A stretch of DNA of 64,000 nt from Candidatus Poribacteria bacterium. GTDB taxonomy: Bacteria; Poribacteria; WGA-4E; GCA-2687025. The DNA is taken from the NCBI GenBank assembly GCA_028818695.1, contig JAPPNK010000011.1, positions 72,572-136,571 on the forward strand, in the 5' to 3' direction. The notes under the pieces were generated by a model. It worked only from the letters and a program-made list of their open reading frames with translations, made no database searches and had not been told where the DNA came from. Positions 26,501-34,625 of this stretch are shown in pieces (within the stretch, counting starts at the first letter, position 1; each line of letters begins with the position of its first letter). A program made the position numbers and the translations under genes.

Positions 26501-26613
26501 AGAATCGGGCGAACGTCGTTGATAAAACTAACGGGGTCGGTTTCCGCCGCTGTGAGAACGCGCGGCGCGATACAACACGCAGCCAATACAAAAAACGCCA
26601 ATCTATGCTTCAT
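23554..26613 (-). CDS. DUF1549/DUF1553 protein with planctomycete-type cytochrome domain (PSCyt1)
   Basis: A 1019-residue secreted protein. After a signal peptide (residues 1-22) comes a PSCyt1 domain with a haem-binding CYACH (42-46), then DUF1549 (about 150-360, including HWLDLVRYADTSGYHSD), a middle beta-rich region (about 400-620) and DUF1553 (about 720-985). A second CxxCH-like site, CAQCH, lies in DUF1549. The gene is first in an operon with the DUF1501 gene. Such pairs are common in planctomycetes, Verrucomicrobia and Poribacteria and are often linked to complex carbohydrate breakdown, though their biochemistry is unknown. Confidence 0.9.
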   Translation of the reverse strand: MKHRLAFFVLAACCIAPRVLTAAETDPVSFINDVRPILSDKCYACHGPDANQRMAGLRLDTKEGAFAETNGYSVILPGDPDNSVLIQRIRSSDPDFRMPPPHAPRPIAPEQIETLTEWVRQGAVWEEHWAYVPPKRSAQPQVQNASWPSNPIDRFVLARLEAEGLQPSPEADKRALIRRLAFDLTGLPPTPEETDAYMNDARPNAYEALVDRLMSKPAYGERMATHWLDLVRYADTSGYHSDENVNIWPYRDYVIRAFNENMPYDRFTRENLAGDLLPNATVEQRVASAFNRLNQTTAEGGAQAKEYHAIYAADRVRAVSTVWMGATVGCAQCHDHKFDPYTAKDFYSFAAFFADIEERGVYQGRSKWEPIIELPTEEQTKALTEIDAEIQRFQELYDEDRPELLAQRAEWEAETSARLASDKRMDWVWIDDERVAPQGPGGKEEGKWEAVNADQGPVFRGKSSWKQTANDGQLTQHLFKEASRKVKVGKGDLFYVYIWLDPENPPSAVMLQFHTKGWESRAFWGEDVIEYGGIGTDTPAHRAMGALPALGEWVRLEAPAEAVGLKPGVEVNGMAFTQFGGTAYWDEAGVQTTEGQIARQGISDNAVRALSAPVAVRTAAQEETLDAYYRSIAPELSLIRSELDTLRKRRAEVSKDIAFCITTVSGPPRIMRILNRGDWQDDTGEVVYPNTPTFLPAMRGVNLRRATRLDLANWLVARNNPMTARAFVNRLWAVFFGEGLSRVLDDLGAQGEPPVNAELLDWLAVEFMDSGWNVKHMVRLIATSSAYRQSSRQAEALRERDPYNRLLARQSARRLDAEMIRDNALFLSGLLSTKIGGPSARPYQPKGYYSNLNFPKRAYAHDKDENQYRRGLYTHWQRTFPHPSMTAFDAPSRQECAAQRSRSNTPTQALVLLNDPTYVEAAKGFAARIMRYEAETPNDRIKWAYRQALSRAPTAEEMETMSSLYAKHAASYAEDAEGAAALASIGASGAPEGLDVVELAAWTSVARVLLNLHETIMRY

Positions 26614-26661
26614 CGCCGCCTACCTGAGTGAGTCCTGTCCGAATGATGAGACGATGCGCTG

Positions 26662-26690
26662 ATTTTAAAGAAAAACCGAATGAAAGGCAA
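26662..26690 (-). promoter_or_regulatory. Sigma70-type promoter of the DUF1553-DUF1501 operon
   Basis: On the minus strand TTGCCT (26690-26685), 17 bp, TAAAAT (26667-26662), 48 bases before the start codon at 26613. Confidence 0.6.
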
Positions 26691-26819
26691 GCGCTGGGCG
26701 ATAAACATGATTCTTGGTTGAGACATGGCGTCAGGTTAAAGCGGACAGCCTTTGCTAGACTTCAGGGTTTATCTTAAGCGGGAACGATGGAACAGCGCGG
26801 ACGGGAGAACGGGCGAGGC

Positions 26820-27842
26820 TTACCGCCTAGAGCGCCGATTGTCGCTATGGTTGATAAGATACGGGAACGGGTCAATTCGAACGCCGTTTCTCAAAATCTC
26901 ATAATGAAGATGGTCGCCTGTGGAACGGCCTGTGTTCCCAACATACCCGATCACCTGATTCCGTTTCACCTTGGACCCGACCTTTAAACCGTCCGCAAAC
27001 GGCTTGTTGCCGTTCAAATGGCCGTATACGGTGGAATAAGAGCCGCTGTGGCGAATGACGACGTAGTTGCCGAGACCCTTGCGGCTTCCTCGCGGCGCGA
27101 CATGCATCTTCCGAATGACGCCATGCGCAGCCGCGATGACAGGCGTGCCGCCCGCCGTCGCTAGATCAATCCCAGCGTGATGCTCATAAAGGTCGGTGAT
27201 GGGGCTGACGCGCCGCCCAAAGACGGATGAAATCATATACCGCCCGCCTTGATTCATATCAAGCGGAACGACGCTCGGCGTCGCCTTCAACACATCCAAT
27301 TTGGAGCGCGTCATCTTCTCTAAGCCATGCAGCCCGCCGCGCAGCTGGTCAGCCCATTCAAACATCCACACAATCTGTCCATCGATCTCTTCAGGCGGAG
27401 CCGACAGACCGGTCTTGGACGGTTCAGGAACCGTATCAATCTCCGCATTTTCAATGTCGTCGGTTGAAGCAGGCCCATCCTCCATGGAGCCGCCGCCCAG
27501 CGGCAATCCGCCGCCTCCAACCGCCGGCCCCTCGGTCATCGGCAAGCCAAGCACCTGCTCAACATCGTTCAGCACCTGCTGTATAGAATCGAGCTCTTTC
27601 CGCATGTTGTCGTAGTTTCCGCTCATCGCGGCATTCTCTTCTAACAGAAGCGCGTTCTGCTCCTGTATCTCGCGCGTGTCGCTGTACAAACCAAACACAT
27701 ACGAGGCCGCCATGACCGCGCCCCCGAACGCGCATGCCAATAGCAGCCCAACGCCCCAAAGTTGCCACGCGCTCAACGAAAACTTACGCGCGCGGCGAGA
27801 ACCTGTCGATGTCAAAAGAACGGTGAACGATTTACCGGTCAC
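26820..27842 (-). CDS. M23 family metallopeptidase (LytM domain), membrane-anchored
   Basis: A 340-residue envelope protein. One N-terminal membrane segment (about 27-50, GVGLLLACAFGGAVMAASYV) is followed by a coiled coil (about 57-95), a low-complexity linker and a C-terminal LytM/M23 domain with the zinc motif HHAGID and the catalytic HLHYE. M23 enzymes cut peptidoglycan cross-bridges, or when catalytically dead activate amidases, during division; here the zinc residues look intact. The start is a GTG preceded by AGAGG (spacing five). The gene is divergent from nusB. Confidence 0.88.
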   Translation of the reverse strand: MTGKSFTVLLTSTGSRRARKFSLSAWQLWGVGLLLACAFGGAVMAASYVFGLYSDTREIQEQNALLLEENAAMSGNYDNMRKELDSIQQVLNDVEQVLGLPMTEGPAVGGGGLPLGGGSMEDGPASTDDIENAEIDTVPEPSKTGLSAPPEEIDGQIVWMFEWADQLRGGLHGLEKMTRSKLDVLKATPSVVPLDMNQGGRYMISSVFGRRVSPITDLYEHHAGIDLATAGGTPVIAAAHGVIRKMHVAPRGSRKGLGNYVVIRHSGSYSTVYGHLNGNKPFADGLKVGSKVKRNQVIGYVGNTGRSTGDHLHYEILRNGVRIDPFPYLINHSDNRRSRR

Positions 27843-28154
27843 GGCGACCTCTATTCCTGTCTATCGAAATGCCTTCAACAGCGTACGCCACCCGTATACC
27901 TTTATTTTATCCAAACCGCCTGTTTTAATGCAACCTCTTCTAGTGAAAAACACGCTCCGCCAGCCTTGATCCTTGAGTTGGGCGTCTGAACGGACGAGAT
28001 ATTTTACATTTTAGGAACGGCGCTGTCTGCCGGATCGCCGCGTTCGTCCGCCGACATGTCTCAACTCAACGGCAACATCCGAAATTCAGCCTTTACTTTC
28101 ATGCTCAAAAGACGCATGATTCCAACCGCTAACGTCAACGACGAAAGACGCAAC
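27843..28154. other. 312-bp intergenic region between divergent M23 peptidase and nusB genes
   Basis: No gene, repeat or clear promoter is seen. An AT-rich patch (GATATTTTACATTTTAG, about 28000-28015) with TTGGGC 16 bp before TATTTT is a weak candidate promoter for nusB. Confidence 0.4.
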
Positions 28155-28637
28155 ATGAATCTCGACCATCTGCGACCGCGATCCCAAGCCCGCTACTATG
28201 CGTTTGTCGCGCTCTACCAATTTTCTGCCCTCCATGAAAAGCCCGAAGCGCTGCTGAAACGAATATGGCTCACCGAGGACGGACAGAGCGTCAGCGAGCA
28301 TGTGCGGGAGTTTGCCGAAAAATTGGCGGCGGTTGCGTCCATGCGTCTGCCGAACATTGATCGGATCTTGGAGAAAACCGCGCCCCAAAGGGAGCTCCAC
28401 CGCATACCGCTTGTCGATCTTGCGCTGCTTCGACTCGGAGCCGCGGAGCTTTTATACATCGCGGATGTGCCGGCGGCGGTCGCTATCAACGAGATGGTGG
28501 AACTGGCAAAGCGGTACAGCGGGGAAAAATCGAGCGCTTTTATCAACGCGGCACTGCACAAAATACAGTTTGAACGAGCCGCCATCCCGCCATGCGAACT
28601 CATCGTAAGCGGATGGAATATGCCCGCCTCAGAATAA
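28155..28637 (+). CDS. nusB: Transcription antitermination protein NusB
   Basis: A 160-residue all-helical NusB, which with NusE (S10) binds boxA RNA for rRNA antitermination. Family features are RSQARYYAFVALYQF at the N-terminus, ELHRIPLVDLALLRLGAAELLY in the middle and VAINEMVELAKRYSGEKSSAFINAAL near the end. The frame is open 99 bases further upstream, but NusB homology starts at the ATG at 28155; a weak GAAAGACG precedes it. No ribH or other riboflavin genes, common neighbours of nusB, are present. Confidence 0.93.
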   Translation: MNLDHLRPRSQARYYAFVALYQFSALHEKPEALLKRIWLTEDGQSVSEHVREFAEKLAAVASMRLPNIDRILEKTAPQRELHRIPLVDLALLRLGAAELLYIADVPAAVAINEMVELAKRYSGEKSSAFINAALHKIQFERAAIPPCELIVSGWNMPASE

Positions 28638-28761
28638 CCCACGCGCCTGTCCTATTGTCTTAAAACGCCTGCACTCTTTTTAGTAACGCAGCAGACAGCT
28701 GTCGAGTTTCAGGTTTTATCCGCTTGCGCCGCTTATCCAGAAACCCGCATTGCCACGGCGT

Positions 28762-29553
28762 TCAATCGGCGCGAAGGAACTCGCCAGGGATGCGGGAGCC
28801 TTGATACCGCGCGTCCGCAGGACGGTCGATGATCTCCTGCGGAATCGGCCGCGCCCAGTGCGCGGGCGCGCCCAGCGGACGGCTGTGCCAAGCTAGCACA
28901 AGCGTGCGCCGAACATCGGTCTGGTTGCGGTAGGTTGAATGGAGAAGCCGCGCGTCCGCAATCGTCAACGAACCCGCTTTCACCGCCACATCCATCTGAT
29001 CAGGATGGTCGGAGAACATGATCGGGTGATTCTCTTCCACAAAACGCGCCCCCTGCTCATGCGCCGGAACAAGCTGGTCATGGAGCGGTATGCGCCTTAA
29101 ATGCGTCCCCGGTATCACCTTCAAACAGCCGTTCTCAACGGAGGTGTCATGGAGATAGTACGACAAAAACGCGATCTGCGGCCACGGGGAAAGCGAATAC
29201 GGGTCGTTCCACTGCATCCAGTCCTGATGCCAGTACAACGCAGGCTCGCCTGGGTCTTTGGTGAGAAGAATCACGGAGCCGCCGCTTCTAAAGTCGCCGT
29301 AGCCGATCTCATCCAAAGCCCGGCGGGAGGCAGGCCATTCCAGCAGACGCTGAATCGCGTCGTTATTCTCTCCGCGTTCAACGACATGCTGCCCCTGGTA
29401 CTTGAAATCGATGGCGGGAACATGCCCGTCCATCATCCGCTCCGTCTCCTCCCGCAGCTCTTCGAGAAACTCGCCGCTCAAAATATCGTCAATCACGCAG
29501 AATCCGTCCCGCTCCAGCTGCGTCCGTTTTTCTAGAGCCTCTTCCCGTGTCAT
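28762..29553 (-). CDS. Phytanoyl-CoA dioxygenase (PhyH) family oxygenase
   Basis: A 263-residue Fe(II)/2-oxoglutarate dioxygenase-like enzyme. The iron ligands are visible as YWHQDW (His109, Asp111) and RLLHSTYRN (His205), followed by Arg215/216 for the 2-oxoglutarate carboxylate. Families of this type hydroxylate varied small molecules; the PhyH group is greatly expanded in Poribacteria and related marine lineages, and the substrate here is unknown. It lies on the opposite strand from the epimerase-sulfatase run and diverges from it. Confidence 0.88.
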   Translation of the reverse strand: MTREEALEKRTQLERDGFCVIDDILSGEFLEELREETERMMDGHVPAIDFKYQGQHVVERGENNDAIQRLLEWPASRRALDEIGYGDFRSGGSVILLTKDPGEPALYWHQDWMQWNDPYSLSPWPQIAFLSYYLHDTSVENGCLKVIPGTHLRRIPLHDQLVPAHEQGARFVEENHPIMFSDHPDQMDVAVKAGSLTIADARLLHSTYRNQTDVRRTLVLAWHSRPLGAPAHWARPIPQEIIDRPADARYQGSRIPGEFLRAD

Positions 29554-29728
29554 CGCCCTCTCCTTTTAAGTACTGCTAAGTACTGCCCGTCCAGAAGTGT
29601 ATGCGAACCGCCCGTTTTGAACAAGCTTCCGCCGGCCGAGCGTCGTTCCCGCGTAAAGTGAAGCCCCGCCTTCTTTCATCTTTCAATCCTGACAATCTTG
29701 GTTCAGACAGAGCAGCCGGCGCCGCCTG

Positions 29729-29757
29729 TTGCCCTCCCTCCAAAAGTTGTCTATGAT
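29729..29757 (+). promoter_or_regulatory. Sigma70-type promoter of the epimerase-sulfatase run
   Basis: TTGCCC at 29729-29734, 17 bp, TATGAT at 29752-29757, 39 bp before the epimerase ATG. Confidence 0.6.
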
Positions 29758-29796
29758 CATCCGCATGATCGGCATCAAGAAAAGGAGCGGCTTCGC

Positions 29797-30744
29797 ATGA
29801 ATGTCCTCATTACCGGCGGCTTCGGATGCATCGGCAGCTACGCCGCCCGCGATCTGCTGAACGCCGGCAATCAGGTCGTCATCTACGATATGGTCGAGGA
29901 TCGGTCTATACCGCGCATGACGATGCCGACTGAGCAGGCGGAGGCGCTCGTTTTTGAGCCTGGGGACATCACAGACCTGCCTGCCCTCCTGCGCGTCGTC
30001 AAGAGCCGTCGAATCGACCGCATCGTTCATCTCGCCTCATGGCAGGTGCCTGCCTGTCAAGCGAACCCGCCGAAAGCGCTGCGCGTCGTCTCCGAAGGCA
30101 CCATCAACGTCTTTGAAGCGGCGCGCCTCTTTGAGCTGCCGCGCGTCGTCTGGGCAAGCAGCGTCGCCGTCTTCGGCTCCCCCGACGACTACGGCGGAAA
30201 AGCTGTCAAAAACGACGATCCGCACTACCCCAAATTCATCTACGGCGCAAACAAGTCGCTCTGCGAACGGTACGCCGTCCATTATGTGAACGAATACGGC
30301 TGCGACATCATCGGTCTGCGCTTCACAAGCGTTTACGGCGTTGGACGCACGCGCGGCCTCAGCTCCTTCACAACAAAAATGATCGAGGCGGCGGCGTACG
30401 ATGAGCCGTACACAACGCCGTTCGGCGACGACATTGTCGACTGGCAGTATGTGGAGGATGTCTCGTCGGCGGTCTGCTTGGCGCTGACGGCTCCCGCGCC
30501 GAAAACGCGCAACTTCACCGTAAAGGGCGACTACCGCTCCGTCAAGGAGGGCGTGGAGCATCTGCGGTCGCTTGTGCCGTCGGCGCGGCTGGATGTGGAA
30601 CCGGGCATCTTCGGCATACAATGGGAGTACGACGCTTCCGCGCTGGAGCGGGAGCTCGGCTTCTCCCCGCAATACACCATGGAGCGCGGCATTGAACGCG
30701 CCTTAGAACGATTTAGAGAGCTCAAACCGCTCCTTCGGCCTTAA
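29797..30744 (+). CDS. NAD-dependent epimerase/dehydratase (extended SDR)
   Basis: A 315-residue extended short-chain dehydrogenase. It has the NAD-binding GGFGCIGSYAA at the N-terminus, Asp of VIYDMVED, and the catalytic YGANK (Tyr-x-x-x-Lys). Substrates are usually nucleotide sugars or uronates; which one cannot be told. AAAGGAG precedes the ATG at 29797 and supports this start over an upstream codon. It heads a plus-strand run with two sulfatases and a ThuA-like gene, so a sugar-processing role fits. Cytoplasmic. Confidence 0.87.
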   Translation: MNVLITGGFGCIGSYAARDLLNAGNQVVIYDMVEDRSIPRMTMPTEQAEALVFEPGDITDLPALLRVVKSRRIDRIVHLASWQVPACQANPPKALRVVSEGTINVFEAARLFELPRVVWASSVAVFGSPDDYGGKAVKNDDPHYPKFIYGANKSLCERYAVHYVNEYGCDIIGLRFTSVYGVGRTRGLSSFTTKMIEAAAYDEPYTTPFGDDIVDWQYVEDVSSAVCLALTAPAPKTRNFTVKGDYRSVKEGVEHLRSLVPSARLDVEPGIFGIQWEYDASALERELGFSPQYTMERGIERALERFRELKPLLRP

Positions 30745-30770
30745 CCGAAAACCCAACAGAAAGCGGCGTC

Positions 30771-32318
30771 ATGGCGCAAAATCCAAACTTCCTTTTCATT
30801 TTCAGCGACGAGCACAGCTTCCGTTTCATGGGGCATCGATCAGAGGAGGATGGCGGAGAGAAGGTTGACACCCCCAACTTCGACCGCCTCGCCGGTCAAG
30901 GGACGGTCTTCACGGACGCCTACTGCCAGATGCCGCTCTGCACCCCCTCCCGTTTGAGCATGCTGACAGGGCGCGAAGTCCGCGGCGCCGGCGCATGGGG
31001 CAACGGGAGCGTCATGAAGCCCGACGCTCCGACGATGGCGGGCGTTCTCGGCGGCGCGGGCTACGAAACATGCCTCCTCGGCAAGATGCATCTGGGCGGG
31101 AGTCGGCAGTTTGTCGGCTTCAATCACCGCCCGTACGGCGATCTGACCGGCAGAACAGGGCATCAGCGCGACCCGATCCAAGGCGGAGGCGGGGGCATGC
31201 GCTCGCGCACAACTTATTCGGTCGGCGTGACGGAAATACCCGAAAGTCTGTTTCAAGAGCAGGTTTCCGCGCAAGAATCGATCGCGTTTCTGCGCGAACA
31301 TGAAGCGGCGAACCCAGACCAGCCCTGGTTTCTCATGGCAAGTTTAAGCCGCCCGCATTTTCCGTTGACGGCGCCGCGCCGATGGGTTGAACGTTACCCG
31401 CCCGACGCAATCTCCGAGCCGAAGGTCGGGCGGACGGGCGACGCATACGACCATCCGATGAGCGTCGGCATGCGCAAAGGTTTCCAAGCCGACGCGATTG
31501 AACATGACGAGATGATGCGCGCAAGAGGCTCTTACTTCGCCTGCGTCAGCTATCTGGACGAACTGCTGGGCGACATGTTCATACGCCTCGAAGCGACGGG
31601 TCAACTCGACAATACGATCATCATTTATACGACCGACCACGGCGAGATGGCGGGCGAACATGGCGTCTGGTGGAAAAACAGCTGGCATGAAGCAAGCGCG
31701 CGCGTTCCGCTCATCATCTCTACGCCGATGCAGCGCCGAGGCGAACAGCCGGCGCAGGAGGTGAGAGCTCCCGTCGCGCTGGTGGATCTGTTCCCGACGA
31801 TGTGCGGACTCGCGGGGGTCTCGGCGCCTGAGGGGCTGGACGGAGTCGACCTGTCCGACGTTGTGAGCGGCAACGGCAGCGCGCCTGACCGCCCCGTTTT
31901 CACGGACGCGCTGGCGGGGCGATGGGGACCTGGCACGGAGTTTCGCATGGTGAGGCAGGGGAAATGGAAATATGTGCGTTTCAGAAACGCGCCGGCGCTC
32001 TTCTTTAACCTAGAAAACGACCCGCATGAGCAGCGCAACCTGGTAACGCGCGGCTGCGAAGGCGAGGACGCCGAGGCGCTGCGCCGACTCAAGCGGACAG
32101 CCGAGGAGACGATGGACTTTGACGCCGCGGCGGAAGAACGCAGGCGCGATCAACAGCTGAAGCGTCGGTTCCCGCTCAAAGCGCCCAACAGTCAAGGCAA
32201 CCTGTACACGCTGCCGACCGGCAAGATTGTGAACGCTGATGACGCGCTTTACAATCCGACCGTCATCGTTGAAGACGCCGTCGAAGCGTTCAGCGACCAT
32301 CCCGCGCGAGACGATTGA
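30771..32318 (+). CDS. Sulfatase 1 (formylglycine type)
   Basis: A 515-residue type I sulfatase. The catalytic cysteine motif CTPSRLSMLTG (Cys57, the residue converted to formylglycine) sits after the metal-binding SDEH (12-15); KMHLGG and YTTDHGEMAGEHG supply further active-site residues. It should cleave sulfate esters from sugars or polysaccharides. No signal peptide is visible, so it may be cytoplasmic or exported by another route. It is followed after seven bases by a near-twin. Maturation needs a formylglycine-generating or radical-SAM enzyme, which is not in this window. Confidence 0.92.
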   Translation: MAQNPNFLFIFSDEHSFRFMGHRSEEDGGEKVDTPNFDRLAGQGTVFTDAYCQMPLCTPSRLSMLTGREVRGAGAWGNGSVMKPDAPTMAGVLGGAGYETCLLGKMHLGGSRQFVGFNHRPYGDLTGRTGHQRDPIQGGGGGMRSRTTYSVGVTEIPESLFQEQVSAQESIAFLREHEAANPDQPWFLMASLSRPHFPLTAPRRWVERYPPDAISEPKVGRTGDAYDHPMSVGMRKGFQADAIEHDEMMRARGSYFACVSYLDELLGDMFIRLEATGQLDNTIIIYTTDHGEMAGEHGVWWKNSWHEASARVPLIISTPMQRRGEQPAQEVRAPVALVDLFPTMCGLAGVSAPEGLDGVDLSDVVSGNGSAPDRPVFTDALAGRWGPGTEFRMVRQGKWKYVRFRNAPALFFNLENDPHEQRNLVTRGCEGEDAEALRRLKRTAEETMDFDAAAEERRRDQQLKRRFPLKAPNSQGNLYTLPTGKIVNADDALYNPTVIVEDAVEAFSDHPARDD

Positions 32319-32325
32319 GAAGCGT

Positions 32326-33867
32326 ATGCGTTCACAGCCGAACATCCTGTTCATTTTGAGCGACGAGCATAACTTTCGGTTCATGGGGCATGTGAGCAAG
32401 GCGAACGGCGGCGAAAATGTGGAAACGCCCGCCCTAGACCGCCTCGCCGCCCAGGGAACGGTTTATACGGACGCTTACTGTCAGATGCCCCTTTGCACTC
32501 CTTCCCGTTTGAGCATGCTGACAGGGCTGGAGGCGCGCGCGGCGGGCGCTTGGTCAAACCGAAGCGTCATGAAGCCTGGGCTGCCGACGCTGCCGGGCGT
32601 CTTTGCGGAGGCAGGGTACGAAACATGCCTTGTCGGGAAGATGCATCTGGGCGGCAACCGCCAATTTGTCGGCTTTCGACACCGCCCCTACGGCGATTTG
32701 ACAGGCCGCTCCATAGCGCAGCGCGATCCGCTGGACGGGCAGGAAGGTCTCCGCGGTCGGACAACCAGCTCTGTTGGCGTCACGCAGGTTCCAGAAAGCT
32801 TGATTCAAGACCAGGCGATCGCCCAGGAGACGGTCGCCTTTGCCCGCGAGCATGAAGCAGCGAACCCAGACCAGCCATGGTTCCTCATGGCGAGCGTCAT
32901 TCGCCCCCATTTTCCTTTGACGGCGCCGCGCCGATGGATTGAGCGTTACCGCCCTGACGCAATTTCCGAGCCGAAGGTCGGGCGGACGGGCGACGCCTAC
33001 GACCACCCGATGAGCGCCGCCATGCGCAAGGGCTTCCGCGCGGACGAGATCGAATATGACGAGATGATGCGGGCGCGCGCCGCCTATTTTGCCTCCGTCA
33101 GCTATCTGGACGAGATACTGTCCGATCTGCTCCTGCGGCTCGAGTTCACCGGCCAGCTGGAGAACACAATCATCGTGTACACCAGCGACCATGGGGAAAT
33201 GGCGGGCGAGCATGGGCTTTGGTGGAAAAACTGCTGGCATGAGGCGAGCGCACGCGTTCCGCTTATCGTCTCTACGCCGGCGCAGCGCCGAGGCGAACAG
33301 CCGGCGCGCGAAGAGAGTATGCCTGTCGGATTGATGGATATTTTCCCGACGCTATGCGCCCTTGCGGGAATCTCGGCGCCGAGCGGGCTGGACGGGACCG
33401 ATTTGACGCAAGGCGCGCCCGACCGCCCGATCTTCACAGACGCGCTCGGAGGGCGATGGGGGAGCGGCAACCGCTTCCGCGCAATCAGGCAGGGGCGGTG
33501 GAAATATGTGCGCTTCCAGAACGCGCCGCCGCTTTTCTTTAACCTAGAAAACGACCCGATGGAGCAGCGCAACCTGATAACGCGCGGCTGCGAAGGCGAG
33601 GACGCGGACGCCCTGCGCCGACTCAAGCGGACGGCAGAGGAGACGATGGACTTTGACGCCGCGGCAGAAGACCGCAAGCGCGATCAGAAGCTCGCCGAAA
33701 CCTATGCGCTGAAAGCGCGCCCTAGCCAGAAAAACCTGTATCTGATGCCGTCCGGAAGAGTGGTGAACGCAAACGACGCGCTCTATAAGCCGACCGTCAT
33801 TGCGGAGAACGGCGCCGCGATATTCAGCGACCATCCCGCGCTTGAGAGCGAATCTGAAAAGAGTTGA
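32326..33867 (+). CDS. Sulfatase 2 (formylglycine type), tandem twin
   Basis: A 513-residue sulfatase collinear with its upstream neighbour, sharing SDEHNFRFMGH, CTPSRLSMLTG (Cys57) and DHGEMAGEHGLWWKN. Long identical blocks show a tandem duplication; differences gather in about residues 140-160 and in the last third. The ATG at 32326 follows the first sulfatase stop by seven bases; the frame also extends upstream inside the first gene, but the family homology starts here. Its substrate probably differs slightly in linkage or sugar from that of its twin. Confidence 0.92.
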   Translation: MRSQPNILFILSDEHNFRFMGHVSKANGGENVETPALDRLAAQGTVYTDAYCQMPLCTPSRLSMLTGLEARAAGAWSNRSVMKPGLPTLPGVFAEAGYETCLVGKMHLGGNRQFVGFRHRPYGDLTGRSIAQRDPLDGQEGLRGRTTSSVGVTQVPESLIQDQAIAQETVAFAREHEAANPDQPWFLMASVIRPHFPLTAPRRWIERYRPDAISEPKVGRTGDAYDHPMSAAMRKGFRADEIEYDEMMRARAAYFASVSYLDEILSDLLLRLEFTGQLENTIIVYTSDHGEMAGEHGLWWKNCWHEASARVPLIVSTPAQRRGEQPAREESMPVGLMDIFPTLCALAGISAPSGLDGTDLTQGAPDRPIFTDALGGRWGSGNRFRAIRQGRWKYVRFQNAPPLFFNLENDPMEQRNLITRGCEGEDADALRRLKRTAEETMDFDAAAEDRKRDQKLAETYALKARPSQKNLYLMPSGRVVNANDALYKPTVIAENGAAIFSDHPALESESEKS

Positions 33868-33925
33868 CAAGAATTAAAATGACGAACGCGACGCCGAACC
33901 CAAACCAAACATCGAAGGAGGGCTG

Positions 33926-34618
33926 ATGCCCAAGCACGCAGTATTTCTCATTGGCGAAAACGAATACAAGTCGGAACGCACCATGCCGCCGATTGCGCAT
34001 GAGTTGATTCAGAAACGCGGAATGAGCGTCTCCGTCTTGACAGCGAAGCAGGGCTTGAAAAGCCTCCCCGGTATGGGCGCCTTGGACGACGCCGACCTGC
34101 TCGTAGCCTATCTACGCTTCACACAGCTCCCTGGCGAACAGCTGGAGAAGCTGCGCGCCTATCTCGATTCATGCCGTCCCATCGTCGGGCTTCGCACGTC
34201 GACCCATGCGTTCCGATACCCCGGCGATTCGGAACATGTTGAATGGAACAATTTCGGCGCGGAAGCGTTCGGCACAAACTGGAAGTTCCACTACGGCGGC
34301 GGCTCCAACTCCATCGTGTACCCTGTTCCGGGCGCGGAGAACGACCCGCTTCTGAAAGATGTCGGTCTGCCGCTGCGCGTCCGCTCTTGGCTCTATTATG
34401 TCCATCCGCTGCCGGATTCGTGCAAGCCTGTTCTGCTCGGCTCTTCGGTCGGCCCGTCGGGGCGGGAGGAACGGGAAGTCAACCCTGTTGCATGGACAAA
34501 GACGGACGCCGACCGGCGCGTCTTTTATACCTCGCTTGGACATCCGGAGGAGTTTGAGCTGCCGAGCTTCCGACAGCTGCTCTTCAACGGAATCGACTGG
34601 GCTTTAAACGGCGGATAA
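33926..34618 (+). CDS. ThuA-like (trehalose utilisation/glutamine amidotransferase-fold) protein
   Basis: A 230-residue cytoplasmic-looking protein with the ThuA fold: AVFLIGENEYKSERTMPPIA at the start, then DDADLLVAYLRF, PIVGLRTSTHAFRYP, and VFYTSLGHPEEF near the end, each typical of this family. ThuA proteins have an unclear role and often accompany sugar dehydrogenases and isomerases. GAAGGAGG lies ahead of the ATG. As the last gene of the epimerase-sulfatase run it converges with the peptide-ABC operon. Confidence 0.83.
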   Translation: MPKHAVFLIGENEYKSERTMPPIAHELIQKRGMSVSVLTAKQGLKSLPGMGALDDADLLVAYLRFTQLPGEQLEKLRAYLDSCRPIVGLRTSTHAFRYPGDSEHVEWNNFGAEAFGTNWKFHYGGGSNSIVYPVPGAENDPLLKDVGLPLRVRSWLYYVHPLPDSCKPVLLGSSVGPSGREEREVNPVAWTKTDADRRVFYTSLGHPEEFELPSFRQLLFNGIDWALNGG

Positions 34619-34625
34619 AACCGCC
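34610..34625. terminator. Short hairpin between ThuA-like gene and yejF
   Basis: GGCGG (34610-34614), ATAAAA loop, CCGCC (34621-34625), then TATTTG. It overlaps the ThuA-like stop and ends at the yejF-type stop, so it may end both transcripts; the stem is only five pairs. Confidence 0.4.

Noticed and set aside
29581-29680. CGTTCCCGCGTAAAGTG as a further copy of the mobile element
   Set aside because: Only a short part resembles the palindrome and neither terminal repeat is present.
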